NCBI RefSeq assembly: GCF_900128895.1
Contig: NZ_FSQW01000002.1
Location: 186,001-250,000 of the forward strand
Length of the DNA: 64,000 nt
Reading direction: 5' to 3'
Origin: Parasphingorhabdus marina DSM 22363
GTDB taxonomy: Bacteria; Pseudomonadota; Alphaproteobacteria; Sphingomonadales; Sphingomonadaceae
Shown here in pieces: positions 56,972-64,000 of this stretch (its first letter is position 1; each line of letters begins with the position of its first letter). Position numbers and translations under genes: made by a program. The notes below the pieces were generated by a model. It ran no database searches, was not told the DNA's origin, and was given only the letters and a program-made list of their open reading frames with translations.

Positions 56972-58213
56972 CTAATCCGCCAGTTCGACCTGCCTGACAT
57001 CATATCCGGACTTGTTGAGTGCTGCGATCAGGGCTTCCAGCTGCTCGCGGTCCTTGGCTTCGCATTCGATGTCGGTGATCAGACCCTTGGCTGGCAGGTT
57101 GGTGAACACGCGCTGGTGATAGACCTCGATGATGTTGACCTCATGCTCGGCAAATTCGCGGACGACATTGTAGAGCGCGCCGGGCTGGTCGCGCAGATGC
57201 AGGCGGAGGCGGGCGAGGCGACCGGATCGTGCGAGGTCGCGCAAGAGAACATTGGCGAGCAGACGGGTGTCAATATTGCCGCCGCACAGCACCAGGCCGA
57301 CTTTCTCTCCCGTAAATTTTTCGCGATTGGCGAGCAGCGCCGCGAGACCGGCAGCACCGGCTCCTTCGACTACGGTTTTCTCGATCTGCAGCAGCAGGCT
57401 GACCGCCCCTTCGAGCTGGGCCTCGCCGACAAGAAGAATCTCGTCGACATGTTTTTCGATTATCGCCGCAGTGAATTCGGATGGATTGCGAACCGCAATG
57501 CCCTCGGCCAGTGTATCGCCGCCCGCTGATACATTCTGTCCGGTGAGCTTGCCATACATGCTGGGATAGAGCGCCGCCTGGACACCGGTCATCTTGATGC
57601 CCGGCTTGATCGTATGGGCCGCGGTCGCCATGCCGGAGAACAGACCGCCGCCGCCGATCGGAATGATCAGGCGGTCCAGATCAGGAATGGTCTCCAGCAT
57701 CTCGATCGCGACCGTTCCCTGACCGGCTGCAACATGGGGATCATCAAAGGCATGGATATAGGTCAGCCCGCGTTGCTCCGCCAATTCCAGTGCATGGGCA
57801 TAGGATTCATCATAGTTGCCGCCATGGATCACGATTTCGGCGCCATGGCCTCTCGTCTGTTCCACCTTCACCATTGGTGTGGTGCTCGGCATGACGATCG
57901 TGGCGGGAATCCCGAGGTTGCGGGCATTATAGGCGAGGCCTTGGGCATGGTTGCCGGCCGATGCGGCAATCACGCCGGTCTGCCGTTTGCTTTCGTCCAT
58001 CAGCAACAGGGCATTGAGCGCGCCACGTTCCTTGTAGGCGGCCGTAAACTGTAGATTCTCAAACTTCAGATACACTTCCGCTCCGGCCAGCTCTGACAGG
58101 GTCAGGCTTTTGAGCGTCGGTGTCTGCACAACCCGGTCGCGAATTCGCTCATGCGCAGCCTGAACGTCGTCATAGTCAAAAGTCGGCAGCGATGCAGGTT
58201 TGTGGTCGTTCAT
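56972..58213 (-). CDS. ilvA: Threonine ammonia-lyase (biosynthetic or catabolic)
   Basis: A 413-residue PLP enzyme that deaminates threonine to 2-oxobutyrate. The PLP lysine is Lys61 in FTAAYKERGA; then SAGNHAQGLAYNA, the glycine-rich phosphate loop PIGGGGLFSGMATA, and a C-terminal ACT-like regulatory domain (residues ~330-410, LRLHLRDQPGALYNVVREFA). The single ACT-like domain resembles the ~400-residue TdcB/IlvA form of alphaproteobacteria. It diverges from the dehydrogenase at 58286. Confidence 0.93.
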   Translation of the reverse strand: MNDHKPASLPTFDYDDVQAAHERIRDRVVQTPTLKSLTLSELAGAEVYLKFENLQFTAAYKERGALNALLLMDESKRQTGVIAASAGNHAQGLAYNARNLGIPATIVMPSTTPMVKVEQTRGHGAEIVIHGGNYDESYAHALELAEQRGLTYIHAFDDPHVAAGQGTVAIEMLETIPDLDRLIIPIGGGGLFSGMATAAHTIKPGIKMTGVQAALYPSMYGKLTGQNVSAGGDTLAEGIAVRNPSEFTAAIIEKHVDEILLVGEAQLEGAVSLLLQIEKTVVEGAGAAGLAALLANREKFTGEKVGLVLCGGNIDTRLLANVLLRDLARSGRLARLRLHLRDQPGALYNVVREFAEHEVNIIEVYHQRVFTNLPAKGLITDIECEAKDREQLEALIAALNKSGYDVRQVELAD

Positions 58214-58285
58214 AATGCGACAGCCCCTAACGCATCTGGTCTTTCATGGAAACAATGATTATGCGGTCGACAAGGATATTGAAAT

Positions 58286-59161
58286 ATGGCGAAAATTGCA
58301 TTTATCGGGATCGGCGTGATGGGCGGTCCCATGGCGGGGCATCTGGCGAAGGCTGGACATGAAATGACGGTCTATAATCGCAGCCGCTCCAAAGCGGAGA
58401 ACTGGGTGGAGACCCATGGTGGCACCATTGCCGAAAACCCGGCTGCCGCTGCGCAAAACCAGCAGATTGTGATCTCCTGTGTAGGTAATGATGATGACCT
58501 GAGCGCGGTGACCATGGGGCGTGACGGGGCTTTTGGATCGATGACGCCGGGCACATTGTTCATTGATCATACGACGGTCTCGGCCCGGATTTCGCGGCAG
58601 TTGTCGGTGGAGGCAGAAGGGCGCGGCATCCACGTGGTCGACGCACCGGTCTCCGGTGGCCAGGCCGGGGCCGAAAATGGCAAACTCTCCATCATGTGCG
58701 GGGCCAGCAAGGAAGCCTTTGCGGCGGCGGAGATCATCATGTCGGTCTATGCCGCCCGCATCGTGCATGTCGGTCGACCCGGCGCGGGTCAGACCACCAA
58801 GATGTGTAATCAGATCGCCATTGCCGGAGTGCTGGAAGGCCTGTCGGAAGCGTTACGGTTCGCACAGGCCAGCAAGCTCGATCTGGACAAGGTTTATCAG
58901 GCCATCTCCGGCGGAGCGGCGCAGAGCTGGCAGATGGACAATCGCTGGGACACAATGGCGAAAGATGAATTTGATTTCGGTTTTGCGGTGGACTGGATGC
59001 GCAAGGATCTCGGGCTGGCTATCGAAGAGGCGCGGTCCAATGGCGCAGCATTGCCGGTCGCGTCACTGGTTGACCAGCTCTATGCGGAAGTTCAGGCCGC
59101 CGGGGGAGGGCGAAAGGACACGAGCTCGCTTGTCACCCGGTTGCCCAGGGCGGGAAAATGA
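58286..59161 (+). CDS. 3-hydroxyisobutyrate-dehydrogenase-family NAD(P)-dependent oxidoreductase
   Basis: A 291-residue beta-hydroxyacid dehydrogenase. The Rossmann motif is FIGIGVMGGPMAGHLAKAGH, followed by the substrate motif DAPVSGGQAGAENGKL and the catalytic lysine Lys172 in GAGQTTKMCNQ. The family includes 3-hydroxyisobutyrate, tartronate semialdehyde and succinate semialdehyde enzymes; which one this is cannot be told. The amidohydrolase that follows starts 28 bp downstream and may share its transcript. Confidence 0.9.
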   Translation: MAKIAFIGIGVMGGPMAGHLAKAGHEMTVYNRSRSKAENWVETHGGTIAENPAAAAQNQQIVISCVGNDDDLSAVTMGRDGAFGSMTPGTLFIDHTTVSARISRQLSVEAEGRGIHVVDAPVSGGQAGAENGKLSIMCGASKEAFAAAEIIMSVYAARIVHVGRPGAGQTTKMCNQIAIAGVLEGLSEALRFAQASKLDLDKVYQAISGGAAQSWQMDNRWDTMAKDEFDFGFAVDWMRKDLGLAIEEARSNGAALPVASLVDQLYAEVQAAGGGRKDTSSLVTRLPRAGK

Positions 59162-59189
59162 GGTGGCGCACAAACAGGGGAAACGGGGA

Positions 59190-60845
59190 ATGAAAAACAT
59201 CATCAAGCTGGCCACGGTTTCGGTCGCAGCGGCGATGCTGTCCACGGTGGCGCATGCCGATAGCCTGATCGAAAATGTGAACGGGATCACGCTGGACAAA
59301 AATGGCGAGGTCGTCCGATTCACGGCCATGGTCATTGATGACGAAGGCCGGGTCAAGGAGCTGCTCGATCGAAAAGACAAGCGCCCCGCTGATCTGGATT
59401 TTCAATATGATGGCGAGGGCAAGACCCTGATCCCCGGCTTTGTTGACGCCCATGGACATGTCATGGGCATGGGATTTGCTGCACTGACTCTTGACCTGAG
59501 CGGGACACGGTCACTCGAAGAAGCGCTGCAGCGGGTTCGCGACTATGCAGAGCGCTATCCCAACCGCCAGTGGCTCATCGGCAATGGCTGGAACCAGGAA
59601 AGCTGGGGGCTGGGCCGCTTTCCGACTGCTGCCGAGCTTGACAGCGTCGTGCCGGATCGCCCGGTCTTTCTGTCCCGTGTCGATGGCCATGCGGTCTGGG
59701 TCAACAGCCGCGCCATGGAGGCTGCCGGAATTGATGCGAAAACTCAGGCGCCAGCCGGCGGAGCGATCGAAAGGAAAAACGGCCAGCCCACCGGCATTTT
59801 TGTCGATCTGGCCGAAAGACTGTTTGACCAGGCCATACCGCAACCGAGACCCGTGGAACGGGACCTGGCGCTGATGAAGGCCCAGGAAATTCTGCTGGCC
59901 AACGGCGTCACTGCGATTGCGGATATGGGGACGACCATGGAAGACTGGCAAAGTTTTCGCAGGGCAGGGGACAAGGGGCAGCTGAAAGTCCGAATCATTT
60001 CCTATGCCGCCGAGATCGACAACATGATCGCGATAGGTGGTCCCGGACCTTCGCCGTGGCTCTATGATGACCGTTTGCGGCTGGCCGGGGTCAAACTCTA
60101 TGTAGACGGCGCACTGGGATCTCGTGGTGCGCTGCTCAAAAAGCCTTACGCAGATCAGTCCGGCCATAGCGGACTTGCGTTGCTTACATCTGCACAGCTC
60201 AAGAACAAGATGAGCCGGGCGGCCATGGATGGCTTCCAGACCGCCATTCATGCCATTGGCGATCAGGCAAATGCCGAGACCCTGTCTGCCATTGAAGAGA
60301 TGCAATCCAGTTATCGCGGGGATCGCCGCTGGCGGATCGAACATGCCCAGATTGTGGACCCTGCAGACTTGCCCAGATTTGCGCAAACCGGAACAATCGC
60401 TTCGATGCAACCGGTGCATCAGACGTCTGATCGGTTAATGGCAGAAGTTCGACTGGGTCCGAATCGACTGGACGGAGCCTATGCCTGGAAATCGATCCTC
60501 GATTCGGGGGCAAAAGTGGCTTTTGGAACGGATGTTCCGGTCGAGTCCGTCAATCCTTTCCCGGGTCTGGCAGTGGCCATGACACGGGAAGATGAAAATG
60601 GAGAGCCATTTGGCGGATGGTTGCCACGGGAACGCGTGACAAGGATTGAAGCCTGGCGCGCCTATACACTGGATGCAGCCTATGCGGGATTTGCCGAAGA
60701 CCGAATTGGTAGTCTGGAGCCCGGAAAACGGGCAGATTTCGTGATCGTTGCCGATGATCTGTTGCTCAGTTCCCCGGCGGACATCCGAAAATTTCGGGTC
60801 GAGCAAACATGGATCGCCGGACGTCCTGTCTATCGATCCGAGTGA
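59190..60845 (+). CDS. Exported amidohydrolase, YtcJ-like (amidohydrolase_3)
   Basis: About 551 residues from ATG 59190, with signal peptide (VSVAAAMLSTVAHA). The metal motif is PGFVDAHGHVMGMG; later VDGALGSRGALLKKPYAD, the histidine AIHAIGDQANAETL, WRIEHAQIVDPAD and the Asp region AFGTDVPVESVNP, closing with LEPGKRADFVIVADD. This is the YtcJ/NfdA group of unknown substrates. The open frame reaches back to 58563 but that part is an out-of-frame shadow of the dehydrogenase and is excluded. GGGGAA precedes the start. Confidence 0.9.
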   Translation: MKNIIKLATVSVAAAMLSTVAHADSLIENVNGITLDKNGEVVRFTAMVIDDEGRVKELLDRKDKRPADLDFQYDGEGKTLIPGFVDAHGHVMGMGFAALTLDLSGTRSLEEALQRVRDYAERYPNRQWLIGNGWNQESWGLGRFPTAAELDSVVPDRPVFLSRVDGHAVWVNSRAMEAAGIDAKTQAPAGGAIERKNGQPTGIFVDLAERLFDQAIPQPRPVERDLALMKAQEILLANGVTAIADMGTTMEDWQSFRRAGDKGQLKVRIISYAAEIDNMIAIGGPGPSPWLYDDRLRLAGVKLYVDGALGSRGALLKKPYADQSGHSGLALLTSAQLKNKMSRAAMDGFQTAIHAIGDQANAETLSAIEEMQSSYRGDRRWRIEHAQIVDPADLPRFAQTGTIASMQPVHQTSDRLMAEVRLGPNRLDGAYAWKSILDSGAKVAFGTDVPVESVNPFPGLAVAMTREDENGEPFGGWLPRERVTRIEAWRAYTLDAAYAGFAEDRIGSLEPGKRADFVIVADDLLLSSPADIRKFRVEQTWIAGRPVYRSE

Positions 60846-61068
60846 CATCGATTTCGCTCCATTTGGCAAAGTGACGTAAATTTTGGGCGCACTGCCCGAA
60901 AGTTTCCTTTGATCTGTTGCATCTACCAATCACCCTCTGTATGCAGGCGTTTAACAGTGGAGCCGAATATCAAAACAACAGGTCGCGCTACGTTGTTGAA
61001 AGTGTTGGGGGGCAATGCCGGGAACCCGGTTTGATCCGACTGAACATGAACTAGGAATGGAGTACAAA

Positions 61069-61302
61069 ATGAAATTGACCAAACTGGCAACCGCAGTAGC
61101 GGCTGTTACGCTGATTGCAGCCCCAGTATCAGCCCAGGCTGTTGAAAGTATCGGACCTGTTGCAGAACGCACAGCAGCCGTTCAGGAAAACGGTGAGGAG
61201 CTGGAAGGCAGCACCGGAATTCTTATCGGTGTTCTCGCTGCAGCAGCGGTAATCGCTGGTATCATCATCATTGCTGATGACGATGATCCAACAAGCCCCT
61301 GA
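61069..61302 (+). CDS. Small exported protein with C-terminal membrane segment
   Basis: A 77-residue protein: signal peptide (ATAVAAVTLIAAPVSAQA), a short polar middle, then a hydrophobic helix (GILIGVLAAAAVIAGIIIIA) ending in DDDDPTSP. It probably sits in the membrane with an acidic tail. ATG 61069 is preceded by GGAGT; upstream starts at 61057 and 61015 are possible. A strong terminator follows, so the gene is monocistronic and perhaps highly expressed. No family is recognised. Confidence 0.72.
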   Translation: MKLTKLATAVAAVTLIAAPVSAQAVESIGPVAERTAAVQENGEELEGSTGILIGVLAAAAVIAGIIIIADDDDPTSP

Positions 61303-61327
61303 ATTATGGCGCTAGAGATTTGAAAGA

Positions 61328-61355
61328 ACGGGGCGATTTTCGCCCCGTTTTTTTT
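61328..61355 (+). terminator. Intrinsic terminator after the small exported protein
   Basis: ACGGGGCG-atttt-CGCCCCGT (61328-61348), a perfect 8-bp stem, is followed by seven further T residues. This is a textbook rho-independent terminator for the gene ending at 61302. Confidence 0.92.
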
Positions 61356-61452
61356 CTGGTTTCGAGAACTGGTAAATTGCCTTTCCAACCGTGACCCAAG
61401 CAGGCATAGTATCGCTGTTGATTCTTCCGCTGCTTGATTGAGGCTCCTGACT

Positions 61453-62184
61453 GTGACTGCTCCTGTTCGCTTTCCGCGATTTTTTGTGACCAATCCCAGC
61501 CCGTGTCCTTATCTGCCGGGAAAAAGCGAACGCAAGGTTTTCACTGAGCTCAACGGGCCACATACCGAAGAATTGAATGATGCGCTTGGACGCATCGGGT
61601 TTCGGCGCAGCCAGAATGTCGCCTATCGGCCAAGCTGCCTGGATTGCAAGGCTTGTGTATCTGTCCGGGTGCTGGCCAATGAATTCGCTCCCAATGCGAC
61701 CCAGCGAAAACTCCTCCGTCGCAACAAGGACCTGGTGGTGGAGGCGTGTCAGCCCTGGGCTACCGAAGAACAATTTGCCTTGCTGCAGAAATATCTCTCC
61801 AAACGCCATCCCGGGGGAGGGATGACCGAGATGGACGAAATGGATTATTCGGACATGGTCGAGCAGTCGCCGGTCAAGAGTTTCGTTGTTGAATATCGAG
61901 AACCCACAACTGATGGTTCCAAAGGCCGTCTTGTCGGTGCCTGCCTGACCGATCAGCAGGGTGACGGGTTGTCGATGATCTACAGTTTCTTCGATGCGGA
62001 CCATCCGGAACGGTCAGGTCTTGGAAACTATATCATCATGGACCATGTGTTGCGCGCGCGAGCAGCGGGATTGCCTTATGTCTATCTGGGCTACTGGGTC
62101 GAGGGTTCCCGGCGGATGGAATACAAGATCCGCTTTCGCCCGCTTGAAAAACTCGGTCCCGACGGATGGGAACGGTTTTCCTGA
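61453..62184 (+). CDS. bpt: Aspartate/glutamate leucyltransferase (N-end rule, Bpt type)
   Basis: About 243 residues from GTG 61453; a TTG at 61438 is an alternative. It transfers leucine from Leu-tRNA to N-terminal Asp or Glu of proteins, marking them for ClpS/ClpAP. Family motifs: [55 protein letters not shown] and [22 protein letters not shown]. It is related to the eukaryotic ATE1 arginyltransferase. It is separated by terminators from both neighbours. Confidence 0.95.
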   Translation: MTAPVRFPRFFVTNPSPCPYLPGKSERKVFTELNGPHTEELNDALGRIGFRRSQNVAYRPSCLDCKACVSVRVLANEFAPNATQRKLLRRNKDLVVEACQPWATEEQFALLQKYLSKRHPGGGMTEMDEMDYSDMVEQSPVKSFVVEYREPTTDGSKGRLVGACLTDQQGDGLSMIYSFFDADHPERSGLGNYIIMDHVLRARAAGLPYVYLGYWVEGSRRMEYKIRFRPLEKLGPDGWERFS

Positions 62185-62217
62185 TCGCAAACCCGATCTT
62201 GCTGATGTCCGCAACAG

Positions 62218-62256
62218 AAAAAGCCCGCCTGAACCCTTGCCGGGCGGCGGGCTTTT
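62218..62256. terminator. Bidirectional terminator between bpt and the glycine-zipper gene
   Basis: AAAAA-GCCCGCC (62218-62229) pairs with GGCGGGC-TTTT (62246-62256). The A-run and T-run on the two sides allow termination in both directions, for bpt and for the convergent gene ending at 62276. Confidence 0.8.
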
Positions 62257-62275
62257 CATCCAGTCTGTTTCCGGC

Positions 62276-63655
62276 TCAATCGTAAAGGCAACGCTCTTGC
62301 TGACAGCCTTTCAGGACCGGTTTCGGTTTCCACGTCTTTTTGGGCGCAGCCTTTCTCCAGCGCTTTTTCGCCACAGGCCGCGGTTTTGTGTAGATCACTT
62401 CTTCATCGACATAGGTGGTTGTGGTGGTTGTCGTGGTCACCGGCTGTGATTCGATAATGATCGTAGTAACCATCGGCTGCGCGTGCTGATAATAATAGGC
62501 CGGATAATAATAGCCGCCTTGCCAGCCGCTGGGATAGACGTGATGCTTCCTCGCTTGTTTGCGGTGATGATCGCGCCGAACATGATGCTCTTCCTCGCCA
62601 TATTTCCGGAGCAGTTTGCGGCAGCGGTCGCTGCTTTGTTCAATTGCTGCGCCGGCAACTGCACCCAGTCCGCCGCCAATCAGTGATCCGCCCAAACGGT
62701 TTCCGCGTCCGGCGATTCTGTTTCCGGCCAGGGCGCCCAGCGCGCCGCCAACCACCGCGCCACCGATACCGGAACTTTTCCGGCACCGCTGCAGGTAAGC
62801 CAGCTCCTCGTCTCGCTGGCTATAGCCGCGATAATCATGACTGTCGCCCGCACTGCCCGAGGCAGGAGCACCCCAGTGGGGTGCGCTGTCGGCATAATCA
62901 GCGCCCACTTGTGTGGCTTCTCCTTCGCCTATGAAGGTGCCAGCATAATTGCCTTCATAGACACGGCCTTCTGCGTCCCGGTAGGTTCCACTCCATTCGC
63001 CGCTGTAACTGCCATCTTCCCGATAGGCTCCATCCCAGTCGCCCTGATATGTCGTGCTGCCAATAGCTGCGGTAGGTGTGGCAATCACCCGGTCATCATT
63101 GAGAAGCACGCTGTCGTCATAAGTCGCCCGGCCGTCACGATATCCGTCATTATAACCCTGGTTGTAACGATCCCAGTCGAGATCGCGGACGCTATCGTGG
63201 ACCACACCGTGACGGTCGGTCAAAACGGCGTCATCATAATAGCGGGACCAGCCATAGCCGTAGGATGGCTGTCTCAACCCATAATAACCGAAATTGCCGA
63301 TGAAATAGCTTGGCCTGATAAATGTCCGGGGCAAACGAAAACCCCGAAAAGGCCGCTTGTAACCCCGCCGATGGCCGATTTTGCCCATGCGGACATGATG
63401 ACCGCTGCGAAAGCCCCGGTGGCCCATTTTGCGCATATGATGTCCGCGCATCGCGCCCATTCGATGACCGCCCATTTTGTTCATGCCACGCTTGGCGCCC
63501 TCTGCGGCAGGAGCCAGCATGTCCGCCATGAGTTCAAGCCCCGGAAGGCCTTCGGTAGCGGCGGTCGGGACCGACGGCGATTCGACCGCGGCATATGCGT
63601 GTGAGGGGGCCAGTGCCAAAAGGCTGGTCATGCCAGCAATCGCAAGGGTTCTCAT
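62276..63655 (-). CDS. Exported glycine-zipper protein, large, basic and repetitive
   Basis: A 459-residue protein with signal peptide (MTSLLALAPSHAYA). Composition zones in order: a His/Arg/Met/Gly-rich segment (~residues 55-110), a Tyr/Asp-rich region with DRYNQGYNDGYRDGRAT, MORN-like short strands (DGAYREDGSYSGEWSGTYRD), a glycine-zipper 2TM segment (IGGAVVGGALGALAGNRIAG, then a second one) near residues 300-340, and a basic threonine-rich tail. Glycine-zipper 2TM proteins are usually outer-membrane or surface associated. Function unknown. Confidence 0.75.
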   Translation of the reverse strand: MRTLAIAGMTSLLALAPSHAYAAVESPSVPTAATEGLPGLELMADMLAPAAEGAKRGMNKMGGHRMGAMRGHHMRKMGHRGFRSGHHVRMGKIGHRRGYKRPFRGFRLPRTFIRPSYFIGNFGYYGLRQPSYGYGWSRYYDDAVLTDRHGVVHDSVRDLDWDRYNQGYNDGYRDGRATYDDSVLLNDDRVIATPTAAIGSTTYQGDWDGAYREDGSYSGEWSGTYRDAEGRVYEGNYAGTFIGEGEATQVGADYADSAPHWGAPASGSAGDSHDYRGYSQRDEELAYLQRCRKSSGIGGAVVGGALGALAGNRIAGRGNRLGGSLIGGGLGAVAGAAIEQSSDRCRKLLRKYGEEEHHVRRDHHRKQARKHHVYPSGWQGGYYYPAYYYQHAQPMVTTIIIESQPVTTTTTTTTYVDEEVIYTKPRPVAKKRWRKAAPKKTWKPKPVLKGCQQERCLYD

Positions 63656-63700
63656 GGTTAACAGCTCCTGTAATCCGGGCAGCCGATCGCTGGCCAGTAT

Positions 63701-63730
63701 GAAAATGGTTAACCAATAGTTACCATTTTC
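63701..63730. promoter_or_regulatory. Palindrome GAAAATGGT ... ACCATTTTC upstream of the glycine-zipper gene
   Basis: A near-perfect inverted repeat with one bulged base lies 45 bp upstream of the start codon at 63655. On the minus strand it includes TTAACCAT, matching the CtrA half-site, and another TTAACCAT overlaps the start codon (63654-63661). It may be an operator; inferred only from symmetry and match. Confidence 0.35.
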
Positions 63731-63826
63731 TGCGGATTAAGACCATTATGCAGTTGTAAAATAGGCGCGTTTCGGGGGAGTGTCTCGAAATGGGTCGCTT
63801 TTGATCAGAGCCGACGACCGCGAAAT

Positions 63827-64000
63827 TTATCCTGCTAGTGCCGGACTGATCGCCTCGATCAACGCACACAGGCCTGTTTCGTCTGCATCCTTGAAGCGAT
63901 CGGGCAAGGGGCTGTCGAGATCGAGAACAGCGATGACTTCACCGGCACTGACTACCGGGATGACAAGCTCCGAGCGGCTATCGGCGTCGCAAGCAATATG
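63827..64000 (-). CDS. msrC: GAF-domain free methionine-(R)-sulfoxide reductase, C-terminal part
   Basis: The last 57 codons of a gene that begins beyond the window. The translation HIACDADSRSELVIPV, then GEVIAVLDLDSPLPDRF, is the conserved core of fRMsr: the first segment carries a catalytic cysteine and the DSRSE substrate motif. The enzyme reduces free methionine-R-sulfoxide with thioredoxin. Identity rests on this short but distinctive piece. Confidence 0.85.
   Translation of the reverse strand, partial: HIACDADSRSELVIPVVSAGEVIAVLDLDSPLPDRFKDADETGLCALIEAISPALAG

Noticed and set aside
58563-59189. N-terminal extension of the exported amidohydrolase by 209 codons
   Set aside because: It is the +1 shadow of the 3-hydroxyisobutyrate-dehydrogenase-like gene; the true protein starts with a signal peptide at 59190.

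Overview
The window looks like chromosomal core DNA of a sphingomonad (Alphaproteobacteria, Sphingomonadales; perhaps close to Sphingorhabdus, Parasphingorhabdus or Sphingopyxis). This rests on GC-rich coding with typical alphaproteobacterial housekeeping genes, a CcrM-type GANTC methylase with CtrA-like motifs upstream, a XrtA/PEP-CTERM-type PrsK/PrsR pair, and dispersed palindromic repeats of kinds common in this group. The genus is an inference. No rRNA, tRNA, CRISPR array, prophage or insertion sequence was found.

Layout. 1-3.6 kb: 3' end of recN, an ABM monooxygenase-like protein, a repeat-flanked DUF559 nuclease and ligA, which itself carries an in-frame palindromic insert. 3.6-9.7 kb: a membrane AraC regulator and S41 peptidase, a sterol-desaturase-type hydroxylase divergent from a Crp/Fnr regulator, a DUF2459 protein and phenylalanine hydroxylase. 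9.7-12.6 kb: prmA and an ABC-F ATPase. 13-15 kb: a lipoprotein, a spermidine-synthase-like protein and an SDR. 15.2-17.8 kb: sdhC-sdhD-sdhA, with no sdhB following. 17.9-26.7 kb: a methyltransferase, two tandem secreted paralogues, an FMN 2-hydroxy-acid dehydrogenase, CreD, a neutral zinc metallopeptidase, 3-hydroxybutyrate dehydrogenase, DUF4893 and an exported M20 amidohydrolase.

26.7-29.3 kb holds a compact rubrerythrin / double-cluster Fe-S protein / DUF3501 locus preceded by a Fur-like palindrome and a repeated GTAATCG element; this is the best candidate for a little-described system. 29.9-38.4 kb carries a ScfR-like regulator and an exopolysaccharide/XrtA-associated block (EPS sugar transferase, PrsK, PrsR, TPR protein). 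38.4-44.1 kb: a GntR regulator, a nitroreductase, a POT peptide transporter broken by one in-frame amber codon, and two exported amidohydrolases, the second lacking the usual metal-binding HxH.

44.1-52 kb: aldo/keto reductase and dicarboxylate symporter, then a tightly overlapping glmM-DUF1272-thiD-rnhB run, then ccrM (with a dense GANTC/CtrA-like upstream region) and folP. 52-57 kb: a membrane protein, a DUF1993 gene, and an NmrA/SnoaL/aldo-keto reductase operon divergent from its probable AraC regulator. 57-64 kb: ilvA, a 3-hydroxyisobutyrate-dehydrogenase-like enzyme, an exported amidohydrolase, a small secreted protein, the N-end-rule transferase bpt, a large glycine-zipper surface protein and the 3' end of a GAF-domain methionine sulfoxide reductase.
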